Below, piece after piece: positions 1 through 11,100 of a stretch of 64,000 nt of DNA (its first letter is position 1; each line of letters begins with the position of its first letter). The position numbers and the translations under genes were made by a program. The notes under the pieces were generated by a model that searched no databases, was not told the origin of the DNA, and saw nothing but the letters and a program-made list of their open reading frames with translations. Origin of the DNA: Apium graveolens (lineage: Eukaryota > Streptophyta > Magnoliopsida > Apiales > Apiaceae); the NCBI RefSeq assembly GCF_009905375.1, contig NC_133647.1, forward strand, positions 129,992,673 through 130,056,672, given 5' to 3'.

Positions 1-122
1 ATTTTAAATTGCTGATAAAGTATTGGGGAGATGAGTCGGTGAAGGTGCCTTCGTGCTTCTTTTTAATATAATTTTAATGATTTTAAAGATTCTCAAACTG
101 GATTGTGCAATTTTTTTTACAG

Positions 123-1546
123 GAATTAGCACATGATAACAAAGTAATCCGCCCTTCGGTAACTGACCCACACAATCAGGGTGCCAATAGTAGTGCAGAA
201 GTTGGAGAGAAGTTGGTATGATTCCTAAATTAACTAGTACATTTATGAATATTTCCCCTTTTATTTTGATATTATAATTACGGCCCCATGGTTAAGTTAA
301 ATTGGATTAAATTTTGATTATAGGATAAATTTATAATTTAATTAGATGGGGACATGTTCTTAAATCCAATTTTAAAATGGGACATGTTAGACCCCCCCTT
401 TTTTTTAAATAATGTATCTGATTAGTTATGATATTCAGATTATTAAAAACCAATCCGCATTTATATAACTTTAAATAATTCACTGTGAACAACCCGAAAA
501 AACTAATAAAATAGAGCTCGCAGACACAATAATTTAGTTGTTCATGTCAAGTGCCATCAAACATTTTTGTGCTTTAATTCTTCAGAAATCAGATGCATGT
601 CTATTTTTTGCTGGTATTTGCTTGAATTTAGGTATTAAATTTCAGAACTGCATTAATATTGCCTTCATTTACTTCCTGTACACACTTGGATTGTGTCTAC
701 TGAATAGTAATGACCCACCTAGTTGTTTGTTCATAAATCCTTTGATTGAATGTTAGTGCTTAGGCATTTTTTAAATAGTTGATGTGCAATTTTTCTTAAG
801 TAAATCAATAGTTATGTGGTAACTTTGAGCTAGATAACCTTGTCTTTTTCTTTTGTGCTCTATAACAGAAAAAGACTAATCCTAATCTCGCCTCGCCATC
901 ACAAGCTAAAATTTATTTGGAATCTCATGAACAAGATGGCCGAACATACAAGACAACGGCTGCTCCGCAAAAAAAGAAACGTAAGGACTTTACATTTTTT
1001 ATGGAGGTTAAATGCTGCACGGTAGTTCAATTTGTCTATTTCTTTAAAATTAAGAGATAAAAAATGCTTTGCCAAGTATGTTTTGTTGGTTTAATTTATT
1101 TGGTAAAACAAATAACATAAGAGACTTAGCGGAAATAAAAGGCTGTTAAGTATTAATATAGGCCACCTTAATGCAAACCTTGTTAGTAGTTGTGTAGTTG
1201 TGTAGCACAATTCTATGGTAAAATTGATTAATATTTAACAACATTTTTCTTGTAGAGAAAGAACAAGAAAGCGATGGAATCAGATTCGGCTCCTGCAGAC
1301 ACTTATTTGGAAGATTTGACTGCAAAGATCAGGGGAGAACTTGAGGCTGAACTGGAATAAAAGGTTTCCAAGAAAGTGCAGGATAACTTGTTAGTTATTC
1401 TCAAAAAGACCGCAGCAGCTAATCCAGGCTTGAATCTGGACATTGGAGAAGTTGATGCTAATATTTCAAGCGAGGATGATGAAAATGGTACACCAATGAC
1501 TATCGGGACTGCTGGGACTTCCAAGACTGCCCAAACTTCTTCTTAG
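123..1546 (+). pseudogene. decayed CACTA-associated transposase-type gene, last three exons
   Basis: Three plus-strand exons can be modelled: 123-215, 869-980 and 1256-1546, each after an AG acceptor preceded by a T-rich tract, the first two followed by GT. The first encodes a segment with VIRPSVTDP; the second is Lys-rich and ends in QKKK; the third is acidic, contains ADTYLEDLTAKIRGELEAE and ends at TAG 1544-1546. This layout resembles the C-terminal part of the plant Ptta/En/Spm (Transposase_24-type) proteins that CACTA elements carry, an assignment by general resemblance only. It is broken: a TAA at 1358-1360 interrupts exon 3, and exons 2 and 3 are one base out of phase near an A-run. 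Upstream exons are outside the window. Confidence 0.5.
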
Positions 1547-2057
1547 ATATTTCTCTTTACAAGCATTAGCTTGAGTTAATAGTATGGACAGTTATGTTAT
1601 TTAGACTTTTGAATTGTTGGTTTATAACTTTTGGTACTCACTGTAATTGGTGGTGGATGGTGTTTATTTGGTTTGGTTGGAGTTGGAATTTGGGGATTGT
1701 TTGGTGTTCTTGTTAGTATGATTTTGGTGGAGTAATGTAGTGAATCGTACTATAATTTTGGCGAAGTGGTTATTATGTTGGCGGAGTTGGTGTTCTGAAT
1801 GCTGTAAGACTAGTTTGTTGGGGAAATATGTTTTGGTATGGTTGAATTGTTATTTTGCTAATGGCAGTAATGTGTTTATCAAAACTACATTTCGAAATGT
1901 TATCTATTAGTGTTATAATAGCTATATTTATCACTGTTAAAAAATCTAAATTTGTGTTTCTTTTGCCAAAATACAGTGTTACATTAGATTTGTTTACTGT
2001 TACGTCAGTAATAAAAGTGGGCCCACATGTGGGTCCCACATGGCAGTGGGACCCACT
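1547..2057. other. CACTA-C 3' noncoding region
   Basis: T/G-rich DNA after the last exon (about 1600-1860, many TTGG and TGGTG words), then the start of the subterminal region. No supported ORF. The identity with the second copy starts at about 1869, in TGTGTTTATCAAAACTAC. Confidence 0.5.
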
Positions 2058-2180
2058 TGATGACGTTACAATGGGCCCCACTTGATGACGTGGCAGTGGG
2101 CCATACTTGATGACGTGGCAGTGGGCCCCTTGATGACGTGGCAGCGAGCCCCATATGATGATGTGGCAGTGGGTCCCACT
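2058..2180 (+). repeat. five ~25-bp subterminal direct repeats of CACTA-C
   Basis: The word TGATGACGTGGCAGTGGGCC recurs with small changes starting at 2058, 2083, 2108, 2131 and 2156, a spacing of 23-25 bp. It lies within 500 bp of the CACTA terminus, where CACTA elements usually carry repeated motifs bound by their own TnpA-type protein. Downstream (about 2190-2300) the motif grades into CCACGTG and CACGTGTCAG words, so the segment is rich in ACGTG cores. Confidence 0.75.
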
Positions 2181-2550
2181 GATTAGCCAATCCATGTGGT
2201 AGTCCACGTGTCAGTCCACGTGGTATTGCTCGCCACGTGTCAGTGGGTCCCTCTATATGACGTGGCTGCCTACGTGGCAATCCAGTCAGGTGGGTCCCAC
2301 ATGATTTTTTCAAATGCTAAGGTAACACTGAATTGCCGTTACGTTTGATTTATCTAGTGTTACTCTATCTCCCTAAGGTAATGTTTTTATTTGTGTTACG
2401 GTTGATAATCAAAACATTACATTAGATAGCAATGGCAACATTTACGGATGAAATGGTTATTTGGCGTTACAATAGGCCTATTGCAACATAAAACGGGCCT
2501 AAGGTGACGTAAAATGAGTGTCTTATTAGCCCATCTATGGCGTAGTGAAT

Positions 2551-3013
2551 ATTTGTTCTTTTTTTTGACAGAATTTAAAGTACGAAAAGCTGTACAACAA
2601 TAAAGTAAAGGTAAACGCTGTAAAACTGTAAAGACTGAAATTTAAGTAAAAGAAATTTGAAAAGTTCATTTTATTTTTATGACACGAGCCTCAGGTGTAA
2701 GTGCTTGGTACAAAAAGTCTCGCTCTGCTAGTCATGGCGGCGGCTACAAGTCAAACTAATTACTATCAGTCAAACTACTACTACACACATACACGCTACT
2801 CACTATGTTATACTACGCTGCATCTCTATACATCTGTCCTTTGAAGTCAATATCTCAAAAACCTGGCGGAATACGCCTCAGCTCATCCCTAAGTATCTGA
2901 ACCAAAGTCTGCGCCAAACGGAATATCCTGTAAAACTCCGCAAAAGAAGGCGGTCCCTCGTGGATCAAATCATCCAGCTCCCAAGTAGCACTCATCAAAA
3001 CCGACTATAACCT
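2551..3013 (-). other. G2 internal region downstream of the pre-gag ORF
   Basis: Noncoding as far as I can see; no ORF of note in any frame. On the minus strand it follows the pre-gag ORF and should lead to gag, but the element is cut by CACTA-C at 2551 before any gag motif appears. Confidence 0.5.
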
Positions 3014-3589
3014 CTACCTCATCAAGTAATCTGGTTGTAGGGCAGCTAACGGTCCTCGGTCTCTCTGGTGAAATAAATGCATAATCTCCCTGCACTGAGC
3101 TCTCCAATACTCCACATAATCTCTCATAACCCTGTACTCATGGTATAGTACCGTATGCGGCTGTGCAACCTGACCCACTGACTCCTGCGACGGATCCCTC
3201 GGCATACCTGTACCCTACTGTGGTGACCCCAACTGTAAATCCACATCATGCTCTCCCATTCCCTCGATTGGAATCATCTAAAATATGTCTGGCTCTGGGG
3301 CATGTACTGGTATAGGAGGCAACACTAGTGGTAGTGGAAGCTCTGGCGCAATCTCCGGTATAAACTGATGCTCTACCGGAAGTGGAATCATCGGCTCAAA
3401 TAATTCCAATGGATCAAACATCTCTATAGGTTCATGAACTATCCCCTGTATTGGAGGTACTGGCTCCTGTGGAAATGGTGGTGGAGGCGGAACAGGAGGA
3501 AACATGAACTCAGATACCGGTGGCACAAATGGTGTGACTGGACCAGTCACTGTCCTCTCAGAAGAAGCCGAATAACCCAATGACTCCAT
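3014..3589 (-). pseudogene. pre-gag ORF of G2 (Pro-rich protein), broken
   Basis: Starts at ATG 3589 (minus), ~180 bp inside the PBS. The N-terminal ~100 residues are Pro/Glu-rich with runs such as PPVPPPPPFPQEPVPPIQG; the C-terminal ~60 residues are charged and aromatic (VLYHEYRVMRDYVEYWRAQC) and could be helical. Two in-frame stops split it: a TAG at about 3280, where copy 2 has a Gln codon, and a TAG at about 3217 shared with copy 2. The segment ends at 3014. No known domain is recognised. Its position between PBS and gag parallels the ORFs at 23447-24161 of G1, so it is probably a family-specific extra retrotransposon protein and not a host gene. Function unknown. Confidence 0.6.
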
Positions 3590-3767
3590 CTAATAATATA
3601 CCAAAGAAAGAAGAAAGGTCACTAAATCATTCCTATAACTGATACCTTCATATCCTAACATTATCTAAATCCTAGCACTACTCTTCCTATTTGACTATTC
3701 CTATCTTATATGATCTCCCTATCTTATCTTAATCCAAATGTTCTTATTTTCAGGGACCAACCCTACA

Positions 3768-3780
3768 GCTCTGATGCCTA
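3768..3780 (-). promoter_or_regulatory. primer-binding site of G2
   Basis: On the minus strand, three bases after the LTR end, reads TAGGCATCAGAGC. The second copy has TGGCATCAGAGC (58267-58278). Both are close to TGGTATCAGAGC, the complement of the 3' end of plant initiator tRNA-Met, and so fit a tRNA-iMet-primed element. Confidence 0.75.
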
Positions 3781-3783
3781 ACC

Positions 3784-6700
3784 TGTAACGCCCTCCAGAC
3801 CCTGGGTATAAGTCTGGGGTTTACTAGCTACTCACCAAACCTGTACAATCTGATTTATAAATAATAAAGAAATAATTCTAAACCCCTTTCATACTAACCA
3901 GGATCTTTTTAGGTTGAAGTATAAAATCAAGAACCACTAACTACTTTATTACAAACCAAACTCAAAATCTTACAAACTTTCTTTATTACAAACCATTGTG
4001 TAACCAGTTTTAAACTAAGTTCATCTTTTATTCAAACACACACATTAACTATCTATACTCCACCTATTCGAGAAACTCAAAGTTTTCTTCCTGGATAGGG
4101 ATCAACACCTTGGGTATGAGAGGATCCCGAGGCTTGACCCGCTTCATTAACACTCGAGTCCTGCTGGGTTTCATATTTCTTCTTAACTGAAAATAATAAG
4201 GTGGATAACAACAAAAAGGGTGAGCCAAAATTGCTCAACAAGTCCAAAAAATATAAACAATGTTAACGCAATTTAATTGACTCAAGTCCATCACACAACA
4301 ACCGGAACAACCGATATGCTTTGATATATTCTAATCATCAGAATATATCAATATAAGTGAGTAACAAATGGAATATGAATCATAAATTCAAGGAAACAGA
4401 GTAATCAATAATCAAAATGAAATATAAATAAGAGAATAACAAGTGTGTATCAGTGTTTATGGACAAGAATCAAAAGAGTGCAAGCGTGATAAGTATTTGA
4501 AGAAATATCACAATTCTGAAATTAGAATAGGGGAAAAACTTGCCTTCTGCGTGACTCACTACAAATATGTCACCTTCGTCTATCACCGACTCAACCTGCC
4601 TTGCTCGCTTAGCTTCTGTTAGAGAAATAGACTGGTTTAGTCATTTCGTACTTCAATTGCATCTTGAATCGACTTCACAACGTTCCTATTGTCTACCCAT
4701 GTGCTTATGACTGACTCTTATATTATATATTAGCAACTAAGACTCCATTAACCACATAATACAAATAAGCACATAATCATTTTTATAATTAAAATAATTT
4801 TTAGAATCAAAAATTGACTCGCTGACCGCTCAACTGATCATTATCTAACCCGTTTCCCATTTTTGGAATTTTTCAGACTCGTCTCGGCACGCAACTTAAC
4901 TGATAATCAAGAAAATAACAAAGTCAACTAATTTCTATAAGAAATTAGGTCTTAATATTATTTTTAATGAAAAGAATTCATTTTTCTGAGTCAAAGGGCT
5001 TTCGTTTCGCTCGAATTGGACGAACAGTCTAATTAATATCAATTAAACACGGATAATTCAATTTAATATTCAATATAAATAATTATTACTAATTTTGAAA
5101 CCCTAAAATAATTTTTAAATAGTTATTTAAGAAAAATCAAAATTAAAAATGAATTTTCTATAATTTTTGGAATTAAAGTAAATTTATTATGATTTATTAA
5201 AAATTATTTAATTAATTATCAAAATAATTAATCAATTTTAAATAATAAATAAATAATAAATAATTAATAAATAATTTAGAAAATAATTAAATCTAATTTA
5301 TAGAAAATATTTCAGAATTATTTATAATATAAATTAATTAAATAAATAAATAATTAATTAATTTATAAAATAAATAAAACTGATTTATAATTATAATAAA
5401 ATAAAAATAAAATTAATTCCCAGAAACATCTGTCAGAAATCATCCCTGGCAGATATGGATCAAAACCGCTTCTGGAAATGGGTCAAACGGTTCAATTCCG
5501 AGTCATGAAGAACATAACCGGAATCTGCCCAGAATCCGGCGACCGGCCAGGATTCCGGCAGCCCGTTTTCAGGCCAAAAACAGAACCATTTAGTTCGTTT
5601 TTCACAGGGTTTTCATTCCTGGCAACTATCCCAATCTATTCCCGGCCAAAACGAACCAAAAACATCCCTGAAACCAGTTCTCCAGCCAAACCGACTTCAA
5701 AATCCGACCAAATATCGAAATCATTCGTTTTTACATGAAACTTAACGTTTAATAGTGCAAATTGAAGCTAAGAACACATACAATCTAACCCCTAACATAT
5801 CAGGAACCAAATATTCATAAAATCATCGAGTTGCAATTTGAAAATTTGGTATAAACCCTAATAATCGAACTTTGCTATCTAGGTATAGTTTGATCAATTA
5901 TATACCATGAATCAACTATAAATCACATCAGGAAACTATATCAATCATCTAAACATCATAATAACCCTAAAATCAAAAAGCCCTATTCGAACATAAACCC
6001 TAAAAATCGAAAATCAAAAACTATGAATTAAAACATGAAATTGATACTAGAAACAGAAAGTACATATGAAAACCTTCGATTTGGTTACTGGAATCACTTG
6101 ATTTGATGTTATATTCAGTTCAAAATCACCGATTGATTCTTCGACCCGCAGTTGCTCTACCCGACCCGGTTTGCAGAAAAATTTACTAATTTTCTGATTT
6201 TTAATGATTAATTATAATTATTTAAATAAAAATTAGGCTATTTATAGTAGTGAAATTAATACTCCTAAATAAAATTAAGGCCCTAATTCTACACTTTTTA
6301 AAATTAATAGGCCCCTAATTTTATAATTTTTGAGTATTAAAATTTAATTTATAATTATTTTATATATACAATATATATGTCAAAATTTCCCAAAAATTGT
6401 GAATAATGCAAAAATACAAAGAAATGGTATAAATGAAAGTCCTATAATTTTATAAAAATAAAAATGTGATTTTTGTAGGGGTTTAAACACCCAATGGAGC
6501 CCGGAAAAGTCATTTTTCACAAAACGTGAAAATGTATAAAATGTCTAGATGTTCAGAATAATGCATTGGTAAAAGCCGTTTGATGAAAAAATAAGGTCCA
6601 TTATTTTATTTAAAATATCTTCTTTAAAATCATGGTTCGGGTCGTAAAACGTTTGAAATGAAAACTATAAATGAGAAATAAAATACCCGGAAAATACCTT

Positions 6701-6839
6701 CAAATGCCTCGACGACACAGAATGCACATAACATATAGCAATTAGGGTTTGGCAGTTAATTCCACAAAAATGACACATTAACACACATAATTCATTATAA
6801 ATATGATATAATACAGACGTAAATTTCCCAGGCATTACA
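3784..6839 (-). repeat. 5' LTR of G2 (LTR-A), 3056 bp
   Basis: On the minus strand it begins TGTAATGCCTGGG (6839) and ends GGGCGTTACA (3784), i.e. TG...CA ends with imperfect inverted repeats. It contains an extremely A+T-rich stretch (about 5040-5410) and a TATAAATAG box (6238-6246). It is 155 bp shorter than the copy at 58283-61493 because of a net deletion. The bounded segment 5478-5738, open on the + strand, is only part of the LTR. Confidence 0.85.
6238..6246 (-). promoter_or_regulatory. TATA box of LTR-A
   Basis: Minus strand TATAAATAG followed by CCTAATTTT, ~600 bp from the LTR 5' end. The same box is conserved in copy 2 (60892-60900) and in LTR-B (11669-11677), in similar sequence context, which supports a Pol II promoter role. 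Confidence 0.55.
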
Positions 6840-6844
6840 ATCTT

Positions 6845-7449
6845 AGTAGCACACACCAGGCAGATAGACAAACACAATGTTTGATTTGGTGATAATTTCT
6901 TCAATCAGATAAAGTATACGATAGGTAGAGAATGCTCCTTGAACATTCGCTCGAGTAAGCATACTGACTTTACTGGTAGACAATAGACGTGCTTGTCCTT
7001 GAACTGTTCGACCGTTTGTGTAAACGATAATATATTCTTACTATATATTTTTTTACTCATTCAGCTCTCATGGGTATGTCCATTTTGGCCAACATGGTCC
7101 TGGTTTGCAGGAGTTTCTAAAGAATTGTGCCTCGCAATTCTCCTTTGAAGAGGCCCCACTTCTCTCCCACATAGGTGATCTTTGTATTATAGAGTAACCC
7201 GTGTTTACTCAACTGAATTCCATGCATTCAACATTTTAAACTCCATGTATTCACCGAAAGATCATTAAAAGCTCAGAAGCTTAACCTCGTACCTAACGGG
7301 TCTCACTATTTCTCATCATATGAACAGGCCAGGGGTTACCCCCATAGTGATTTGGTCATCATAATTTAGTTTTCCTATTGAACCAAGTTCTTGGGATCTC
7401 CAGTCAGCAATGGTTGGGTGTCCACCACGATACCGTTTAGCAATAGGCT
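6845..7449 (-). other. C1 3' untranslated region
   Basis: On the minus strand this follows the end of the pol frame (stop region near 7330-7450) and runs to the G2 LTR. No coding content recognised. The same segment recurs at 61499-62095. Confidence 0.55.
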
Positions 7450-8121
7450 TAAGGCTCATCCCTCTCGATGATTTCTCAACCACTCCTCTTGATAAACTTT
7501 TGGTTAGCGGATCCGCGATATTATCCTTTGACGATATATAGTCAATGGTAATAATTCTAGTTGAGATTAATTGTCTAATGGAACTATGTTGTCATCGTAT
7601 ATGACGGGACTTTCCATTATATATCGTGCTCTGTCATCTGCCAATAGCGGATTGACTATCACAATGTATCCCTATTACAGTCATAGGCTTTGGCCCTCTT
7701 GGAGTATCCTCTAGAAACTGACATAGATATTCGGCCTCTACAGAGCATTTATCTAGTGCCACGAACTCATCTTCCATCGTGGAATGAGTTATCACCGTTT
7801 GCTTGGAGGATTTCCATGATAGTGTCGCTCCGGATAGTGTAAATACGTAGCCACTTGTAGATTTTAGTGCCTTCTTTCTAGATATCCAGTTTGCGTCAAT
7901 ATATCCCTCTAATACTGCTGGATATCTGCCATAGTGTAGTCCATAGTTTCGAGTTCCCCTCAAATACCTCAGTACTCTTATGATTGCTTTCCAGTGATCA
8001 GCTCCCGAGTTACTCGTAATTCTACTCAACATGCTAATTGAGTATGCAATGTTTGGTCTTGTACAACTCATAAGGTACATCATACTTCTGATTATTCTCG
8101 GGTATTCCACTTGGGAGACTC
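7450..8121 (-). pseudogene. copia C1 pol, C-terminal RT/RNase H part
   Basis: Open from 8152 to 7634 on the minus strand, beginning in LTR-B and entering copia sequence at the CTACA flank. It carries [20 protein letters not shown] and [20 protein letters not shown], then the RNase H region with [19 protein letters not shown] and [13 protein letters not shown]. These are hallmark copia RT-C/RNase H motifs, and the frame continues directly from the part that ends at 12351. Beyond 7634 a frameshift or stop interrupts and traces of the tail (DNIADPLTK-like) continue to about 7450. Copy 2 at 62100-62773 is broken more often. Confidence 0.85.
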
Positions 8122-8126
8122 CTACA
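8122..8126. repeat. target duplication CTACA, left of LTR-B
   Basis: CTACA here and at 12351-12355 flank LTR-B exactly. Removing LTR-B and one CTACA restores an open copia frame (KNKGV then GVSQVEY), which confirms the insertion. Confidence 0.9.
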
Positions 8127-11100
8127 TATGACGCCCGTAAATCTGGGGTCAAGGGATTTGGTCGTCACTATGAAACCTCAATCCAAATCAACCTGTTTAA
8201 TCAATAAACAAATGCCAGCGGAAGATATTTAGCATCTATGACCCCAAACTAATCCAAGATCTTTTAAGGTTACAGTTCTAGAAACAAGATATCCAAATTC
8301 CATAAATAAATTTTTCACTTTCTTTTAAAACTCTTTTCAACAATTCTCAATCTCAAAACTTAACCCGCTAGTATAACTTCGAAAAGAAGTATATTAGGCC
8401 CAATTATAAAATACATCACTACAATATAATATAATATACACAACTTTATATAATAAAACTTACACTAGTTCGCAAACCCTGGACCAACCATCTTTCAAAA
8501 GCTTCTTCTTTGTTTTCTCGAATTATGCATCTAAACAGTGCAAGCTAAACCTCACTGGAGGTTAAATTTAAAAACATGCAAGTATGAGCAGAACAAATGC
8601 TCAGCAAGATCATTATATGATATATAGGGTCGTTTTGATATAAAACCGACATCTGCATTAGAGCAAAATATTTAAAATCATAATTGATGAATCATAAAAT
8701 TTTAGTTGAGGAATCCCAAAATTGATTCCTTAATTGTATTCAAAATAACATGAAAAAATGATTATGAATTGAATCATAAACTTTACTCAAAAACCGAACT
8801 CTTCAAATTAATACTTATTTTGCTGTCATATCAAATTAGATATCAATACGAACTTTGATGCTCACAACACCCATACTGAAGTCAACATCAATCATCTATA
8901 CTAATACCACCTTTGATATTTAACAACAACGTAAGTATCAACGTAAATCAGAATCTGAATCAAAACTGCATTTCACCATTATTCCAAAACAGAAACAGAT
9001 GATAAATCATTTATTCTATGAATATCAAAAACGATATGATAATTTAGATTAGGATCATTCTCTGACGGACGTACTATCACATGTTGATCAACCCGTGTGA
9101 TAGCACAAGGTCATGATTCGTAGAAACGTGACCCCAAAAACACGAATACTCAAATAAAATGAAATATACCTGCCTGTGGCAAAAATTGTGTCATAATATT
9201 CCATATGGCACTTAGAAATAGCCCTCCGCTGGACCGTCCGTCCCGGTCACTTACGCAATTATGATCCAATCTTAAAACCTTTTATTGAAATGGGGTCATA
9301 ATAATCGACCCGAAATAATTTTATTCCCCCAATTCTTGGGTAGGAATATTCGCAACCAAATCACTTTTCTCAAAATCCAAAACATTTATAATTTCGATAA
9401 TTGGATAAGTAAAATCACCTGACTATTCTGAACATAGAATAGCAGATGAGTATTTTCATAAATAGAATTAGTTAATTCAACGATATGTAAAACATTTATC
9501 AATTTTGAGCTGAGAATAGGGAATTCAATACTTGCATAATAGGATTCAAGATAAATATCACTTGAACAATAAGTGATGATAGAAATACTTGCCTTTGGGA
9601 TTTAGCAGTTAGTCACAATCGTATAAATGCAATTATCTCACTCTGGCATCTCAATACATCACCGCTTTTACTTCGCTAAATCTCTGATCTACTGCTCATG
9701 TAGTGCTGCAACCCATTATTCCATACAATTCAACTCTAGCCTACATCCATTCCATTTGGTCCTGATCGTCTTGAAAGATTCACATCAATAATTAAAAGAT
9801 CACACTTTAATCATCTAAACGATAATCACTCGACGAACTGCGCATTAAAAGACTATCGTCTACCCATACGATAGCCCACAGATAATTACAACAGTCCAAT
9901 ACAAGAATCTTGACCCACGTAAACATGTATTTCACATAACATGTAAACACGTAATTCACGTATCATATAATTCATATTACATATGACTCGGTTTGTCAAA
10001 AGGTTCGACCCAGTATGTTTAAAACTGAAATCGGGTCAAAATATGATTTTTCAGTCACTATATGACCTAGAATCTATTTACAAAACAAGCGACCTTTCGA
10101 AACAAAAGGATTTGGGTCTCTAAAGTATTTTTATTGAAAGCGGAATATTTTTCTGAGTCTAGAGGCATTCGTTTCGTATTAAACGTACGAAACGTTGATT
10201 TATTATGAATTTTTGAACATTTTTCAGAATTAAAACGGGTCTCCGAATCATTTTATAATTAAATAATAGGGCTCGAACACCCGAAAATAATTTTATAAGA
10301 ATTATCTACCCCAGAAAATAATTTAAAATAATATTTTAAAGTTCAAAGCTATTTTTCGGAATTTTTAAATCAAGAATAAATTATTAAATTTAATTAAATA
10401 ATTAATTAAAATTAATTAATAACTAATTAAATTAATTAATCAATTAATATTTAAATTAGTTGACTAATTAAATAATTAATTATCAATTAAAACTAATTAA
10501 TTAAATAATTTGGAGATATTTTTGAATTAAAAAAAAATTTCAGAATTAAAATAATGATTTTCAAAATAAAAATGATTTTTTAGAATAAAAGAAACTGAAT
10601 TTTGATTTAAAATAAAATAAAAACTCCAAAAACATGTTTTTGATTTTGGAATAGGAGAAAACAGGATCTAAACCGGGTCCGAAATTGGGTTTAAAACGGG
10701 TCGAACTAGGTCGGGGAAGTACACAGCCGGGTCGGCCGGAACTCCCTAGAAACCGGCCACCGGACTTATTTTCCGGCGACAACCGACAGCCCCGTTCTGG
10801 GGTTAAAACACTGCAGTAAAATCCCGATTCTGTCTTCAATTTGTTCCAGCAACTCAGCCCAAGTAACAAATGCAACAAACGACAATTAAATCGTCGAATC
10901 CGGCCAGCGTCGCCATTTTTATCAGCTAACCGAGCTTTTTCCGGCCAGCTTCGAAAATCATGATTTCTCAACCAAACTCAAGGCTATATACACGAAACTG
11001 TAGCTAAAGATACATATAATATAACCGAACAATCCACACAAGCTAATAATCACCCAATCAAAAAGCCCTAATTCCCGAATATAAACCCTAAAAATCGATT

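Larger units (their letters stand above)
1..2547 (+). mobile_element. CACTA (En/Spm) transposon CACTA-C, 3' part, runs off left edge
   Basis: The right end is the reverse complement of a CACTA terminus: on the minus strand the sequence begins CACTACGCCATAGATGGG at 2547, followed outside by AAT, a possible 3-bp target duplication (2548-2550). Upstream lie subterminal direct repeats (2058-2180) and remnants of an intron-split plus-strand gene. The left terminus is outside the window. The element interrupts the internal region of the minus-strand gypsy element G2. The last ~680 bp (1869-2547) recur at 56369-57047, the part left of 1869 does not, so the duplication breakpoint lies inside this transposon. 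Confidence 0.7.
2551..6839 (-). mobile_element. Ty3/gypsy element G2, 5' part (LTR, PBS, pre-gag region)
   Basis: A minus-strand LTR retrotransposon read from right to left: 5' LTR (6839 to 3784), a primer-binding site next to it, then a Pro-rich pre-gag ORF (3589-3014). The internal region is cut at 2551 by CACTA-C, so gag-pol and the 3' LTR would lie left of the window. The right LTR edge abuts copia C1; ATCTT (6840-6844) is the expected side of a 5-bp target duplication, whose partner is not in the window. The PBS type and the position of the pre-gag ORF match G1, so a Tekay/Del-like relationship is likely but unproven without pol. Confidence 0.7.
1869..9356. repeat. large direct repeat, copy 1 of the duplicated transposon nest
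   Basis: From about 1869 to at least 9356 the sequence matches 56369-64000 nearly base for base in the same orientation (offset 54500 at the left, 54644 at the right because of indels). Both copies share the CACTA-C end at the same place in G2, the same G2 LTR junction in copia C1, and LTR-B in the same copia codon with the same 5-bp flank. Several independent insertions cannot coincide by chance, so this is a segmental duplication of an already nested block. Indels: copy 1 lacks ~250 bp present at 58762-59021; copy 2 lacks ~28 bp near 4075-4102 and ~90 bp near 4680-4770 of copy 1. Confidence 0.9.

Noticed and set aside
2058..2180. Regular 25-bp repeats as a CRISPR array
   Set aside because: No spacer/repeat alternation, plant context, and the position in a CACTA subterminal region explains them.
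1773..2313. Minus-strand ORFs of 144 and 102 aa (repeated at 56294-56813)
   Set aside because: Frames kept open by the 25-bp repeat array (repeating His/Pro/Gly words); not proteins.
5478..5738. 86-aa ORF also found at 60130-60390
   Set aside because: Part of LTR-A; kept open in both copies because the block is a recent duplication.
10561..10971. 136-aa minus-strand ORF
   Set aside because: Inside solo LTR-B, with an A+T-driven Phe/Lys/Ser-rich end and no homologue in the related LTR at 40231.
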